64,000 nt of DNA. Origin: DASZWJ01 sp963813895 (GTDB lineage Bacteria > Pseudomonadota > Gammaproteobacteria > JAURND01). The notes under the pieces are model-generated. The model saw nothing but the letters and a program-made list of their open reading frames with translations. It had not been told where the DNA came from and did not search any database. The translations under genes were made by a program, and so were the position numbers. The stretch spans positions 558,001-622,000 of the forward strand of contig CAWFAS010000003.1 in NCBI GenBank assembly GCA_963813895.1. Direction: 5' to 3'. This document shows positions 18,283 to 26,931 of the stretch, one piece after another. How positions within the stretch are numbered: the first letter of the stretch is position 1; each line of letters starts with the position of its first letter.

Positions 18283-18492
18283 CATTTTTCATGAGACATG
18301 AAAAATGACGCCTCCAAAGAGACGATTTTATGAGCCAATCAAGTGGCTCACTGGTGCCAACTGTCGTGTGGAGTCTATAACACAACAGAAGGATGCAAAG
18401 GTATTTTTGTGTTCAAAAATACCTTTGCAAAGAGGGCAATCTCTGCTCTCAGGCAACCGCGACGAGAAACCCAGAATGGTTTCCCGTTGCGG
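18283..18492 (+). repeat. Cluster of perfect and near-perfect hairpins
   Basis: Between a plus-strand recombinase and a minus-strand RadC-like gene lie several inverted repeats. They are an 11-bp stem at 18283-18307, a 7-bp stem at 18331-18350, a perfect 16-bp stem at 18394-18429 (TGCAAAGGTATTTTTG with loop TGTT), and a 15-bp stem with two wobbles or mismatches at 18457-18492. None is followed by a T-run, so simple termination is unlikely to be the only role. Confidence 0.75.
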
Positions 18493-18509
18493 CAAAGACA
18501 TTAGTACCA

Positions 18510-19031
18510 TTAAAGCAAACCTGTTTCAGCAAAACTAAATACTTGCCTGCCTGAGACAATAAAATGGTCCAATACCTTAATATCAAATAACTGCAAAATC
18601 TCTACCAACCTTGTTGTGATAGCCTTATCCGCCGTGCTGGGGTTTGTGCTATCACCCGATGGGTGATTATGTGCCAGGATGAGATTAACCGCGTTTAATT
18701 CCAATGCTTTTTTTGCAACTTCACGCGGATACACATGTGTGTTGCTAACACTACCGCGAAACATGGGTTCAAATGCAATTAACTTATTGCGGCAGTTTAA
18801 AAAAGCAACCCCAAACACTTCATAGGGTAAGGCGGACAAATGCATGATAAAAAAATCTTTGGCAGTACGACAGTCGGTAAAAGACTCTTTTTCAATACCC
18901 TGTTGATTTAAAATGTTTTTAGCTTGTTCAATAATCTCCGCGCCGGTAACAGGGCGGGTAGCAGTATAAACATTAGAGGTTCCCTCATTAACAAAAGCAA
19001 CCTCAGTATGTGTGGATAAATTTTGATGCAT
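18510..19031 (-). CDS. RadC-like JAB/MPN domain protein
   Basis: About 173 residues containing the RadC-type MPN domain. The metal-binding JAMM motif is intact (HNHPSGDSTNPSTAD). Before it come DFFIMHLSALPYEVFGVAFL and VYPREVAKKALELNA. The N-terminal helix-hairpin-helix of chromosomal RadC is missing, as in copies carried by ICEs, prophages and plasmids, often next to antirestriction genes. The function of the family is unknown; peptidase or nuclease activity has been proposed. GGAG lies 8 bases before ATG 19031, and ATG 19037 is also possible. A structured leader precedes it. Confidence 0.88.
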   Translation of the reverse strand: MHQNLSTHTEVAFVNEGTSNVYTATRPVTGAEIIEQAKNILNQQGIEKESFTDCRTAKDFFIMHLSALPYEVFGVAFLNCRNKLIAFEPMFRGSVSNTHVYPREVAKKALELNAVNLILAHNHPSGDSTNPSTADKAITTRLVEILQLFDIKVLDHFIVSGRQVFSFAETGLL

Positions 19032-19034
19032 CAA

Positions 19035-19110
19035 CATATCTCCTGATTGAAAAAAAACCCACAACGGAAATATATCCCCGCAGGGAAATATATTTCCCTG
19101 AAGTTGGGGA
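19035..19110 (-). promoter_or_regulatory. SD-proximal switch-like leader of the RadC-like gene
   Basis: Three segments on the minus strand: the first (19088-19097) is a perfect 10-nt complement of the second (19066-19075). The second can also pair over 8 bp with the third, which includes the Shine-Dalgarno sequence (about 19037-19044). Pairing 1:2 frees the ribosome site, and pairing 2:3 hides it. CCCCAAC and GTTGTGGG give an extra outer stem. Confidence 0.6.
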
Positions 19111-19273
19111 ATTTGAAAAATCACCGCATAAGACCATGTTGAGTTGGCGGCAAAAAAGCGCAAACCCACTTAGTTTATGGATGATAGTTGAAATGCAAGC
19201 AGAGCAGACTTGCGATAAATACGGTAATCTGTATGAAAGACAGTAAAGAGTCTAAAGACTACGTTGCGCGAAA

Positions 19274-19385
19274 GAAGAATCCCCGAGGATACGGGTACAA
19301 CCACAAAACCATTATGAAAAAAATGGCGATCAGGGGTTTTCATTGTGGCTACGCCTGATCTTCACTGCGATTTTGAGTCTTGCAG
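19274..19385 (-). ncRNA. Three-copy structured leader RNA, copy B
   Basis: Lies about 240 nt upstream of the RadC-like gene. In gene direction it shows CTGC...GCAG, then GATCAGG...CCTGATC, whose loop segment CCACAA pairs with TTGTGG beyond a CCATT/AATGG hairpin (a pseudoknot). A CCCG/CGGG hairpin and GGGGATTCTTCT follow. It matches copies at 29471-29578 and 52519-52663 with compensatory changes. Confidence 0.75.
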
Positions 19386-19499
19386 TGTTGGACTTAAGTT
19401 TTCAATATTATACCAGCTGATTTGCATGTCAAGCATTTCCAGATTGAGGTTATGCGGTCGCTTTAAAAAGTATTTTTAAAGGATATTTAGGCGGGCATT

Positions 19500-19954
19500 T
19501 CAAGAAGCTGCCACGTCTTTCGGTTGGGAGCTGCAATCAATTCTGAATAAGTTTCGGCAGTATAGGGGTAGTGCTGACGGGATACTTAATCTCAAGAGCC
19601 AGTGTTTCTGCTCCATCAATACATCGAGAAGCTCTGTATCGTGCTGGTATCGCAGGCTCGAATATGGGTCGGTGAGGCGCGGCGGATGAAGCACGCAGCC
19701 AACTTCTACGCACGAGTTTTCGCGCCTGGTTTCTTGGGCAGACTTTCGTGGCGGCTTGGATGCGGCGCTTGCATGGCCTGCTGCGCAGTCCATGCAAGGA
19801 GTTCGCTGTACTCACATCTTCTCTTTAGGTGCGTCTTGTAATCCCTTGGATGAAAATCCAGGCGATGTGTGGATGATCCCCAATATAAAAGCCAATCATT
19901 GCGAGAAAACACTATACCCATTTGCTGTGGTGACATGGTGATTCCTATAAACAA
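19500..19954 (-). other. Degraded region, no intact gene recognised
   Basis: Overlapping short frames on the minus strand, the best starting near 19954 (MFIGITMSPQQMGIVF) and running 82 codons, look like pieces of an old gene broken by frameshifts. The base composition is richer in G and C than the flanks. No family was recognised and no start signal supports a functional product. Confidence 0.3.
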
Positions 19955-20235
19955 AATAATCCATCAAAGGTGATTATTTTGGTTGTATTGAGGAAGTCAA
20001 AAAGCGCATTCAATTGTATTACGGAAAATGGATCCAATAATTTGGGCACTCAACTAAAACAGATAATAGGCAAACACGCTCCCATGTTGCTGTATGTCAA
20101 ATCTCAACTCAAGGCAGCCATATTCGCTGCTGAATCTAAAACTAAAAATGACCATACATAAAATAGCTTAGAAAAACTATTTAATTGATGTTCATGATAC
20201 GAGTCACCCAAGAATCGGTATGACCCCCTTTTGAT

Positions 20236-20326
20236 CGTTAGCTCCTAACGATTTTAAGAGGCAATTGCATTACCGTTAGCGCCTAACGATATTGACAAGT
20301 AATTATATTATCGTTAGCATCTAACG
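20236..20326 (+). promoter_or_regulatory. Three palindromic operator sites, 38 bp apart
   Basis: CGTTAG-N3-CTAACG occurs at 20236-20250, 20274-20288 and 20312-20326. The centres are exactly 38 bp apart, and the last site ends 17 bp before the start codon of the next gene. The equal spacing and position suggest an operator array bound by the product of that gene. Confidence 0.8.
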
Positions 20327-20343
20327 AAAATAAGAGAGATGAC

Positions 20344-20778
20344 ATGGCAAGAGCTAAATTTAAAATTGATTCTGAAAAAACATTCCGAATTATCCGGTAT
20401 TTCATCGATGGCATTGATAAATCTCGATGTTTAAAGCATCTTGAAGGACAAGTTCAGGCTCAAAAAGAGTTAAGGTTACTCTTTGATCGATATTTACAAA
20501 CCGCCACAAGGGATACAGCAAAGGATAGCGCTGAGATAACAGAGGAATTAAAAATTTGGTTGGAAAAATATGCTTCAGATAAGGATTGGACCAATTGCCT
20601 TGGGGCAATCCGCCAACGGTCATTTTGCAGCCTTAAGAAAATGAAAACTATTAAATTTCCCGCCAAAGCATATTACGCTATCTATTATTATGCAAACGAT
20701 AGGGATTTGCCGATGTGGGAAGCTGTTTTTCAACTCGTTGAAAAAGAGGAAAGTTTATTGCGCCAGGCCAGGGATTAA
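20344..20778 (+). CDS. MatP-like DNA-binding protein
   Basis: A 144-residue basic protein. A helical N-terminal part (1-90) is followed by a likely ribbon-helix-helix: strand TIKFPAKAYYAI and helices YYANDRDLPMWEAVFQLVEKEE. This order, a helical bundle followed by a ribbon-helix-helix and preceded by a basic stretch (LGAIRQRSFCSLKKMK), resembles MatP, which binds the 13-bp palindrome matS in the Ter macrodomain. Here a 15-bp palindrome is present three times just upstream of the gene, once 17 bp downstream and once near 23.9 kb. Autoregulation or plasmid/island DNA organisation is inferred. GAGAG precedes the ATG weakly. The MatP relation is tentative. Confidence 0.5.
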   Translation: MARAKFKIDSEKTFRIIRYFIDGIDKSRCLKHLEGQVQAQKELRLLFDRYLQTATRDTAKDSAEITEELKIWLEKYASDKDWTNCLGAIRQRSFCSLKKMKTIKFPAKAYYAIYYYANDRDLPMWEAVFQLVEKEESLLRQARD

Positions 20779-20794
20779 AAAATCCTTTGCTGAG

Positions 20795-20809
20795 CGTTAG
20801 GTTCTAACG
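20795..20809 (+). promoter_or_regulatory. Palindromic site CGTTAG-N3-CTAACG, downstream copy
   Basis: Same 15-bp palindrome as the upstream array, 17 bp after the MatP-like gene. The bases following it (TTAAAAGGAAGTC) resemble those after the copy at 23941. Confidence 0.75.
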
Positions 20810-20866
20810 ATTAAAAGGAAGTCTGGTCGATTTGGGCGGGGGTCAAATCTGTAGGGAAGAGGTCGG

Positions 20867-20928
20867 CAGGGGGGGCTGTGTTTATTTATGCCTTTGATGG
20901 CATAAATAAATATAGACCTCCTGCTGAT
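20867..20928 (+). repeat. Nested inverted repeat
   Basis: A perfect 12-bp stem (TTTATTTATGCC, loop TTTGAT, complement at 20899-20910) lies within an outer CAGGGGG/CCTCCTG pairing. No T-run follows. It separates the MatP-like gene from the convergent KAP gene and could end transcripts or form a cruciform. Confidence 0.6.
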
Positions 20929-21122
20929 TTTCGGGGGCGATCTTGGAAAGCTCTGACCACTTGTGTCTGTCTAGCCAAGGGCCTAAACAGTTACTAATTC
21001 TTTTTACGGACTTCACTTTCCTTTACAGTAATCAAAATGACCTGGATTGTCCGCTCACTTGATCTAGCCCTATTGTTCAATAAATAATTATTAAACAGCC
21101 AGCCTTATACAACAAAAGCTAC

Positions 21123-23336
21123 CTAAGCCTCAGCCATTTGAATATTATATCTCTCGCATACATCATATAGTGCTTTAATAGAATATTTTTCTTCAGAATT
21201 GAGCTGCAGCCCATTAATTATGCCAACATGCCTCATCAGTTGGTGCAGATCAATAATTTTTTTGTCAACAAGTATTGAGTCAATATTTTTTTTCAACCCT
21301 GACGTGATACTCTTGCCATAGAGGGAAATTGCGCAGAGAAACTTTAAAAATCCTTCTCCCGTGCGGATTAAATGATTTATCCATAAATTTTCCCCCTCTA
21401 AATCACCGCACTCAACCCACAATAAAAGAATTAAACCCAAATTTTTTAGCGACTCCAATTTACCGTTGTCCCGAGCTTTATGTATGATTTCTAATCCTAA
21501 TTTTTGCAACAATTCAATGTTTTCTTCTTCAAAGTTAGGATCATTACCGGTAGGACTTTTTATTTTATCTAATTCAGTACCCAACCAATACAAAGGAAGG
21601 TACACGCCATTAGTTTCTTTTAATGATTTCGAAATGCAGGTTAATTTTTTGTTTTTATCTGCTTCCGCTCTTATGATTCTATCAATAATAACGGTAATAT
21701 ATGTTTTTGTAAGATCATAGGAGGGTTGAGATTGAGACAAACTATCGCCAAAATCAAACAGAACAATGACAAAATTAGATAAATTTTCCTTTTTAATATC
21801 TATAGGTGATTGATAAAGTCTATAGATTAGTTTAGTTAAAATGTTATTTTTTTCTAGTACTTCAAAATGTTTCCGCAGTGCCTCAATATCTGCCGAATTA
21901 ATTATAATTTTTTCAATTTCTTCTTGAGAAACCTCTCCTTCTGATAGCTGAAGCTGAAAATATCTATCGAAAAAATCAGGATGATATAATCTTAGACTGG
22001 ATTCACCAATGTATGGTTTATTAGTAAGGCGACCCTCAAAATATTTCTTCAAGTTTGGAAATAAATAACGTACAATATCTTTTAAACTCTCGTTTTTAAT
22101 TATTGAATTAATAAATTTCCTGTTTTCTTCAAAAAGTTCCGGGCTTGAGGAGAAGTTTTCAATAAAATATTTTTTATATTTATAAATATTTTCGTAAAAT
22201 TTTGGCTCGTATTGTCGAATTACCTCTAGTAAAATTAAATCCATAATATTTACTTCCAAGGTATTATTTGTTTTCATCATATTTAGTTGAAATTGAAAAA
22301 TGGATATAAAGCGCTTAATATCTCTAAGGTTGTTAAAATATCCATAAAAATTTACCAACAATACTTTTTTCTGATAATAGTCATTCAAGTGAGATAAATT
22401 ATTGTGAATAATAATTTTTTCCATATTTTCATGGAAAAAACTATGAATTGCCTGAATGGATGGCTTTGGTAGCTCAAAAGGAACTTGAATAATTTTTTTT
22501 AAATATTCTGAGCCAGAAATCCCATCTTCATGAAGATGAGCTTCAACGATATCTCGTTGAAAGAAAAGTACATAAATTAAGTTTGGAAAATCTGAGTTTG
22601 CTTTAATTATTTGAAATAATAATTTAGTTTCATTCTTATTGAGCCTATCTATGTCGTCAATCATTGTGACAATAGGATTATCAAGTTCATTAAGTAGCTC
22701 AGCAACTTCCTCTTTTATGGTTTGTAAAGATTTATTTTCTTCAAAACTCAGGCAGTCATGAAGGACATCAAAAAAGTTAGCCAAGTAATCAGATAAACTA
22801 ACAAATGATAAAATAACAACGGGTATTAATAAAAGCCAATGAGAATAACCATTTAATAATTTTAAAAATGGAGTTACTCCAATTGCCCCCAAAATAGTAA
22901 AAATCCACTTATTACTTTTACCCAATGGACGAAAAATTATAGACGCTATGCGTAAACGAAGAGCATATTTTTTTAGTTTCTTTATTATTTTTTCAATTTT
23001 CTTTTTATTTTCTTTATTCTTGCTAGAATATAATCCAATTTGAACTTGATTAAACAGTTCCTTAGCAATAGCATGTTGTTCTTGCCATTCCCACGGATTA
23101 AACTGAACAACTTTAGCTCTACCTTTCAAACACTCAATTATCATGTTTTTAACCGAGGATTTGCCACTCCCCCACTCACCATACACCCCTATAATCAAAT
23201 TATCTTTATTTTTATATTTAGATATAGTTGTGGCGATATTTTCAGCAAATTTAGCACGATTAAGAAGGTCATCTTTTTTGTTTTCAATGGCTCGGTCATT
23301 GAAGAAAGGAGAATCTTCAGCATCACTTTTTTCCAT
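21123..23336 (-). CDS. KAP-family P-loop NTPase
   Basis: About 737 residues. The Walker A motif GEWGSGKSS lies at about 53-61, followed by VVQFNPWEW, typical of KAP NTPases. Two hydrophobic segments (IFTILGAIGVTPFL and LLLIPVVILSFVSL) sit within the ATPase domain, another KAP hallmark, so it is probably membrane-anchored. Walker B is IVTMIDDIDRL. The C-terminal 400 residues are helical and unassigned. KAP proteins include the phage-exclusion protein PifA, and many lie in defence islands, so an antiphage role is plausible. The start ATG 23336 is chosen because AGGA lies 8 bases upstream. Confidence 0.85.
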   Translation of the reverse strand: MEKSDAEDSPFFNDRAIENKKDDLLNRAKFAENIATTISKYKNKDNLIIGVYGEWGSGKSSVKNMIIECLKGRAKVVQFNPWEWQEQHAIAKELFNQVQIGLYSSKNKENKKKIEKIIKKLKKYALRLRIASIIFRPLGKSNKWIFTILGAIGVTPFLKLLNGYSHWLLLIPVVILSFVSLSDYLANFFDVLHDCLSFEENKSLQTIKEEVAELLNELDNPIVTMIDDIDRLNKNETKLLFQIIKANSDFPNLIYVLFFQRDIVEAHLHEDGISGSEYLKKIIQVPFELPKPSIQAIHSFFHENMEKIIIHNNLSHLNDYYQKKVLLVNFYGYFNNLRDIKRFISIFQFQLNMMKTNNTLEVNIMDLILLEVIRQYEPKFYENIYKYKKYFIENFSSSPELFEENRKFINSIIKNESLKDIVRYLFPNLKKYFEGRLTNKPYIGESSLRLYHPDFFDRYFQLQLSEGEVSQEEIEKIIINSADIEALRKHFEVLEKNNILTKLIYRLYQSPIDIKKENLSNFVIVLFDFGDSLSQSQPSYDLTKTYITVIIDRIIRAEADKNKKLTCISKSLKETNGVYLPLYWLGTELDKIKSPTGNDPNFEEENIELLQKLGLEIIHKARDNGKLESLKNLGLILLLWVECGDLEGENLWINHLIRTGEGFLKFLCAISLYGKSITSGLKKNIDSILVDKKIIDLHQLMRHVGIINGLQLNSEEKYSIKALYDVCERYNIQMAEA

Positions 23337-23670
23337 TTCAATAGTCCTAATCAAAATTAATTAATAACTCAAAAAAAAGAGTACCCAACTGATAACTCAG
23401 TTAGGCACTTAAGCAATTATGCTACTCTTCAATTAATTGCTTGGCCAACGCCACTTCAACATTCTCAGCCTCCATGTTCAACACATCAAGACTGGTCTTG
23501 GGCATTGTCCCTGCGGTTGATTAACTCACCGCAATCTTCTTGGCCATCAGCGAAGGGCACTCTATTTGCGCCGTCCGTTTATAACCCAAAAAATGTACAG
23601 CCGCCGGTCGAGTCTGCCCGATACCCAACTACGTCGCGTCGCTTGCAGCAAAGTATATGGGCAGGGGGTC

Positions 23671-23859
23671 CTATTTGTGGGGAATATAGCTGCACAATAA
23701 TGTAGCTGTTATGCGGCCATAAGAATTAATGAGCATAAGCATGCTTTGAAGCAGAATTTTAATCTCACTGCCAATTTTTTTGTTCACTGAGAGATGGTCA
23801 AGCTCCGACTTGATCCGATCAACCTCTTCGCGCACTGATTGTTTATTAACACTGCTCAT
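23671..23859 (-). pseudogene. IS66-like transposase N-terminal fragment
   Basis: About 50 residues starting MSSVNKQSVREEVDRIKSEL match the usual N-terminal helix of a group of IS66-type transposases, in which the following SMLMLINS leads into a conserved leucine-rich helix. Here the similarity stops and the frame ends after a few unrelated codons. The rest of the transposase is absent, so this is a relic of an insertion sequence. Confidence 0.5.
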
Positions 23860-23940
23860 ATTATTCCTAGCGATCTAATTAAACTTTCGCTATTATAACA
23901 TAGGTTTTTTTGACCCTCGCAATTGCGCGCCATTTATTAG

Positions 23941-23955
23941 CGTTAGGTACTAACG
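23941..23955 (+). promoter_or_regulatory. Palindromic site CGTTAG-N3-CTAACG, distant copy
   Basis: A fifth copy of the 15-bp palindrome, about 3 kb from the MatP-like gene, followed by a similar flank (TTAAAAGAAGTC). Confidence 0.7.
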
Positions 23956-24023
23956 CTTAAAAGAAGTCATACGGATCTGTGCTAGCTCTCCATCGCGTTT
24001 AGTGACGCAATAACATGCCTTTA

Positions 24024-24335
24024 TTAGAAGCAGTCAAGCGCTCTGCTGTAGCAGGACACGTTTTTAGTTATGCACCTGCCCCCGGGCCGGGCATTATTTG
24101 GATTGATCTTAATAGCCTGCTCATAGGCCCTTAAAGCGACTTCCAACTTATCTTGTTGGTATAAGGTCAAACCCAAGTCCAGGACGATGCTTATAGTATC
24201 GCCTTTGACTTTGCCCAACTGTTGACCAGTGGGCAATTTGCCTTTGAGTAACTGAGTGGATAGCTCACTCTCGACAGTACCAAATAAACCCAATATTTGT
24301 GCGCCTTTGCCCAGTGTTTGATCTACGAGCAGCAA
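24024..24335 (-). pseudogene. TPR-protein fragment
   Basis: About 100 codons whose C-terminal part contains one clear tetratricopeptide repeat (LGLTLYQQDKLEVALRAYEQ, followed by AIKINPNNA). The frame then runs into unrelated sequence. No start signal or partner was found, so it is probably the remains of a larger tetratricopeptide gene. Confidence 0.4.
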
Positions 24336-24829
24336 TTATCATGAGCTAAAAAATAATGGCTAGCTTGGCCGATATTATTAATGGCTTGAGTGGATAATAT
24401 ACAATATCTGCAAATTGTCCTTGAAAATTTACTGAATTAACCAATTTAGAATTTTTAAGTTTTCATTAATACAGGAGACTCATATAGTAACTGGCAAGAA
24501 ACCCGCCTTCTTAGCAGCCAAAGGATTAAAAAATAAAAAAACGTGCCAAACTCCGAGAATAGTAGATGGAAGCGATTTAGCCCAACTTCAAGGAAGAAAA
24601 CAACAAAAGCAAAAAATAGAAAGTAATTGAATTTGGAATAATTTGAGGCCAGTCAATTAGGCCACTCCAAAACGAAAAAAATACTATTTAGTCCGCTATG
24701 TGGCATAAATTTACAGGCACAAGCTAAGAGAGAATTGCACCTCTATCGGGGAGTTCGATTGCGCTGTTTTCGCTGTAGCTGCGGGTAATCATAGATATCA
24801 TTATTAACCTTCATGGAGTAATTCAGTTA
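24336..24829 (+). other. Intergenic region before the TIR-domain gene
   Basis: No gene, RNA or mobile-element end was recognised. A short frame near 24490-24630 encodes a basic peptide but has no convincing start. The promoter of the TIR-domain gene presumably lies in the last 100 bases. Confidence 0.35.
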
Positions 24830-26035
24830 ATGAAGAATTTTGCGAATAATACTCGAGGCGATAATTCAATCCCTCAACTTAGAAAATCACGGGATGAAAT
24901 TAATAAATTTCTTTCGGATCAGATCAGAGAAGGCAAAGAAAATTTTTTGGTGGTTGAAATTGGCAGCTCAGCCCAATTGGATGAAACACAAAGAGAATAC
25001 AAAAAATGGAAATCATCCAACAAAAACTATTTAACTATAGCATTTAGTAATGATCAATTTTCGAACCAATATGATAATACCTATGTTTCAATGGACATTA
25101 GAACTTCTAGAACTCCTTTTTCAATGGAGGTAAAATATTTTAAAGATGAAGTACAGTCTAATATTGATAAGCTAATAGAAATTTTAGATACACTACCTCT
25201 ATGTGAAACGACTCAATTAGAAAGCTCTGAAATACCTGTGAGTAACCAAGATTTCGACAATGTTGTTCTGGGTTATGTTAATAGTCAATCTCCTTCTCCC
25301 GTTAGATTCAATATGGCAAAAATTGAAAAATTGACGGGGTTAAAAAATAATACAGAAAATGAAGGCGATCTTATACGATTTTTGCAAACTGTAGATTTTC
25401 TTGTGGATGAAGGTTATTTAAGATGTTCTTCTAAGCACATACGTTATGGCATGAACTATGATCTAATCCTGCAACTCGATCAGCTCGTTACTATTACAGA
25501 GAAGGGTAAAGATAAAATAAAATCTAATCTTACACAACAGAATATCAAAATTCATGACAATAATAAAAAAGTCTTTATAGTGCACGGGCATGATGATACG
25601 GCCAAGCTTCAAGTGGCTTATTTTCTAAAAACAATTGGATTAGAGCCGATTATTTTACACGAACAACCAAACAAGGGTCGTACAATTATTGAAAAGTTGA
25701 ATGATCATGCGCAGGAAGTCGCTTTTGCTGTAATATTACTCACGCCTGATGATATTGGTTGTGCTAAAAAAGAGTTTGATGGTGATGTTCAAAAATTGAA
25801 GCCACGCGCCAGGCAAAACGTGGTTTTGGAGCTTGGTCTTTTTATAGGTCTCTTAGGAGGAAAGAACGTTTGTGCTTTAATGAAAGGCGCTATTGAACAG
25901 CCTAGCGATTATAATGGAGTACTTTATATCAATATGGATGAATCCGATGGATGGCAGATACGACTTATTAAAGAATTAAACGCGGCTAATTTAGATATTG
26001 ACCATACAGCTCTTGTTACTTCCGGTAAAAATTGA
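24830..26035 (+). CDS. TIR-like (CAP12/Pycsar-type) nucleotide-binding protein
   Basis: A 401-residue protein. The C-terminal domain (about 247-385) is the TIR-like fold of predicted nucleotide-binding proteins: VFIVHGHDDTAKLQVAYFL, HEQPNKGRTIIEKL, AFAVILLTPDD, then ARQNVVLELGLFIGLLG with a glutamate (E334) at the likely NAD-cleaving position. The N-terminal 120 residues (LRKSRDEINKFLSDQI, EYKKWKSSNKNYL) are a separate domain often found with this TIR type, and 130-235 may be winged-helix-like. Related domains are effectors of cyclic-nucleotide defence systems (CBASS, Pycsar) or act alone. No cyclase gene lies nearby, so a stand-alone defence role is inferred. Confidence 0.75.
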   Translation: MKNFANNTRGDNSIPQLRKSRDEINKFLSDQIREGKENFLVVEIGSSAQLDETQREYKKWKSSNKNYLTIAFSNDQFSNQYDNTYVSMDIRTSRTPFSMEVKYFKDEVQSNIDKLIEILDTLPLCETTQLESSEIPVSNQDFDNVVLGYVNSQSPSPVRFNMAKIEKLTGLKNNTENEGDLIRFLQTVDFLVDEGYLRCSSKHIRYGMNYDLILQLDQLVTITEKGKDKIKSNLTQQNIKIHDNNKKVFIVHGHDDTAKLQVAYFLKTIGLEPIILHEQPNKGRTIIEKLNDHAQEVAFAVILLTPDDIGCAKKEFDGDVQKLKPRARQNVVLELGLFIGLLGGKNVCALMKGAIEQPSDYNGVLYINMDESDGWQIRLIKELNAANLDIDHTALVTSGKN

Positions 26036-26075
26036 TTCCGTTTAGTTGTAAACCTGCTTTTTGGTTCTATAGGAT

Positions 26076-26403
26076 CTAAGGCGGATTAAAGAACAACAGA
26101 CCAAAACACTGCCTGGTAATGATGCAGTCCATTAAATCACCGTGGATGCAATGATTTAACAGCGATTTGGCGTGCCAGGCGCGTTCTTTATCAATTTCAA
26201 CCCCATAGGCAGGGTGCGGGTTTGGACTAAAGGATGTTTGCATTCAGCCAATGCTAAGCCTTTTCCGGCAGTGGGATCAAAGATGGCCAGTTGATCACCA
26301 CTTTCAGCGGGAACTAAGGCATTTAAGATGCGCCCAGTATCTCGCTGTCAGTGGGAAAATAACCGAACTTGATAAAGTTTCGTGCCAGTCGTTGAAATAA
26401 CAT
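26076..26403 (-). pseudogene. DUF6094-like methyltransferase, truncated and frameshifted
   Basis: Reading from ATG 26403 the frame encodes MLFQRLARNFIKFGYFPTD and then shifts. The next frame gives LVPAESGDQLAIFDPTAGKG, an S-adenosylmethionine-binding motif I. A second shift near 26.2 kb restores VEIDKERAWHAKSLL and then CFGLLFFNPP, the start of the NPPY catalytic motif, after which the gene is cut off. At least two frameshifts and a deletion are needed, so it is dead. Such methyltransferases are common in GI-type ICEs. Its leader, with a good ribosome site, is still intact. Confidence 0.7.
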
Positions 26404-26478
26404 AGTGGTTTCTCCTGTGGTTGAAAATTAAAAGGAGAAACCATCCCCAGGGAGTTAGTTTCTCCCCGTTTGGGACTC
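26404..26478 (-). promoter_or_regulatory. SD-switch leader of the methyltransferase pseudogene
   Basis: Segment c (26407-26416, AGGAGAAACC on the minus strand) holds the Shine-Dalgarno. Segment b (26433-26442) is its perfect 10-nt complement. Segment a (26457-26465, GGAGAAACT) almost copies c and pairs with b over 9 bases. The pairings a:b and b:c exclude each other. Confidence 0.65.
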
Positions 26479-26515
26479 TATTTATTGCAGATCACGATAC
26501 GATCTGCTTTATGGT

Positions 26516-26851
26516 TTACGCAGCATAGGAATATACATGCGGTTCCACCAATTGTTTAAAAGGTACTTTGAATATACTTCGGTCTCGCTCAATGGTCAGG
26601 GCCGATGGGCTATGAGCAGACTTTAATTCGGATAAAGCAAAATAGCCTAATTCATTTTCAAAACCCTGCACAAATCCAAAAAATAAAAAATCCTTATCTT
26701 CCGGATACCATTCTCCCTCGAACACATACCATGTCCAGTTAGAATATGGTGAGAAGAATTTACAAATGACGATTCTCTCAGCCAAAGGCAGGTGTTCAGT
26801 TGCATACAATTTTGGTAATGCAGCTTTAATTTTTTGGGTTAATAACATCAT
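26516..26851 (-). CDS. DUF2958 family protein
   Basis: A 111-residue protein matching DUF2958 along its whole length: LTQKIKAALPKLYATE, VICKFFSPYSNWTWYVFEGE, FLFFGFVQGFENELGYFALSEL and IERDRSIF. The family is nearly confined to conjugative plasmids and ICEs; its function is unknown. It lies in the row of small, separately led genes downstream of the ssb gene, the set likely to be expressed soon after element transfer. ATG 26851 and 26848 are both possible after AGGAG. A hairpin leader can hide the ribosome site. Confidence 0.88.
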   Translation of the reverse strand: MMLLTQKIKAALPKLYATEHLPLAERIVICKFFSPYSNWTWYVFEGEWYPEDKDFLFFGFVQGFENELGYFALSELKSAHSPSALTIERDRSIFKVPFKQLVEPHVYSYAA

Positions 26852-26928
26852 GATATTTCTCCTATAAAAAAATTTGAATCAGGAGAAATATCCCCGAAGG
26901 GAGCTTCTCCCTTCGGGTGTAGAATATT
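26852..26928 (-). promoter_or_regulatory. SD-sequestering leader of the DUF2958 gene
   Basis: The 12 bases directly before the ATG (26852-26863, AGGAGAAATATC) pair perfectly with 26881-26892. Upstream of this is an 11-bp hairpin CCCGAAGGGAG/CTCCCTTCGGG whose loop region could compete for the same segment over six bases. Confidence 0.7.
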
Positions 26929-26931
26929 AGT

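Noticed and set aside
18394..18429. Retron-like msd hairpin
   Set aside because: The stem has the right look, but there is no reverse transcriptase of retron type nearby. The only reverse transcriptases belong to group II introns.
19500..19841. Several overlapping frames of 60-100 codons on both strands
   Set aside because: They overlap one another, lack start signals and resemble no family. They are recorded only as a degraded region.
20221..20330. Possible CRISPR-like array of short repeats
   Set aside because: The repeats are 15-bp palindromes 38 bp apart with only three units and no cas genes. They fit operators better.
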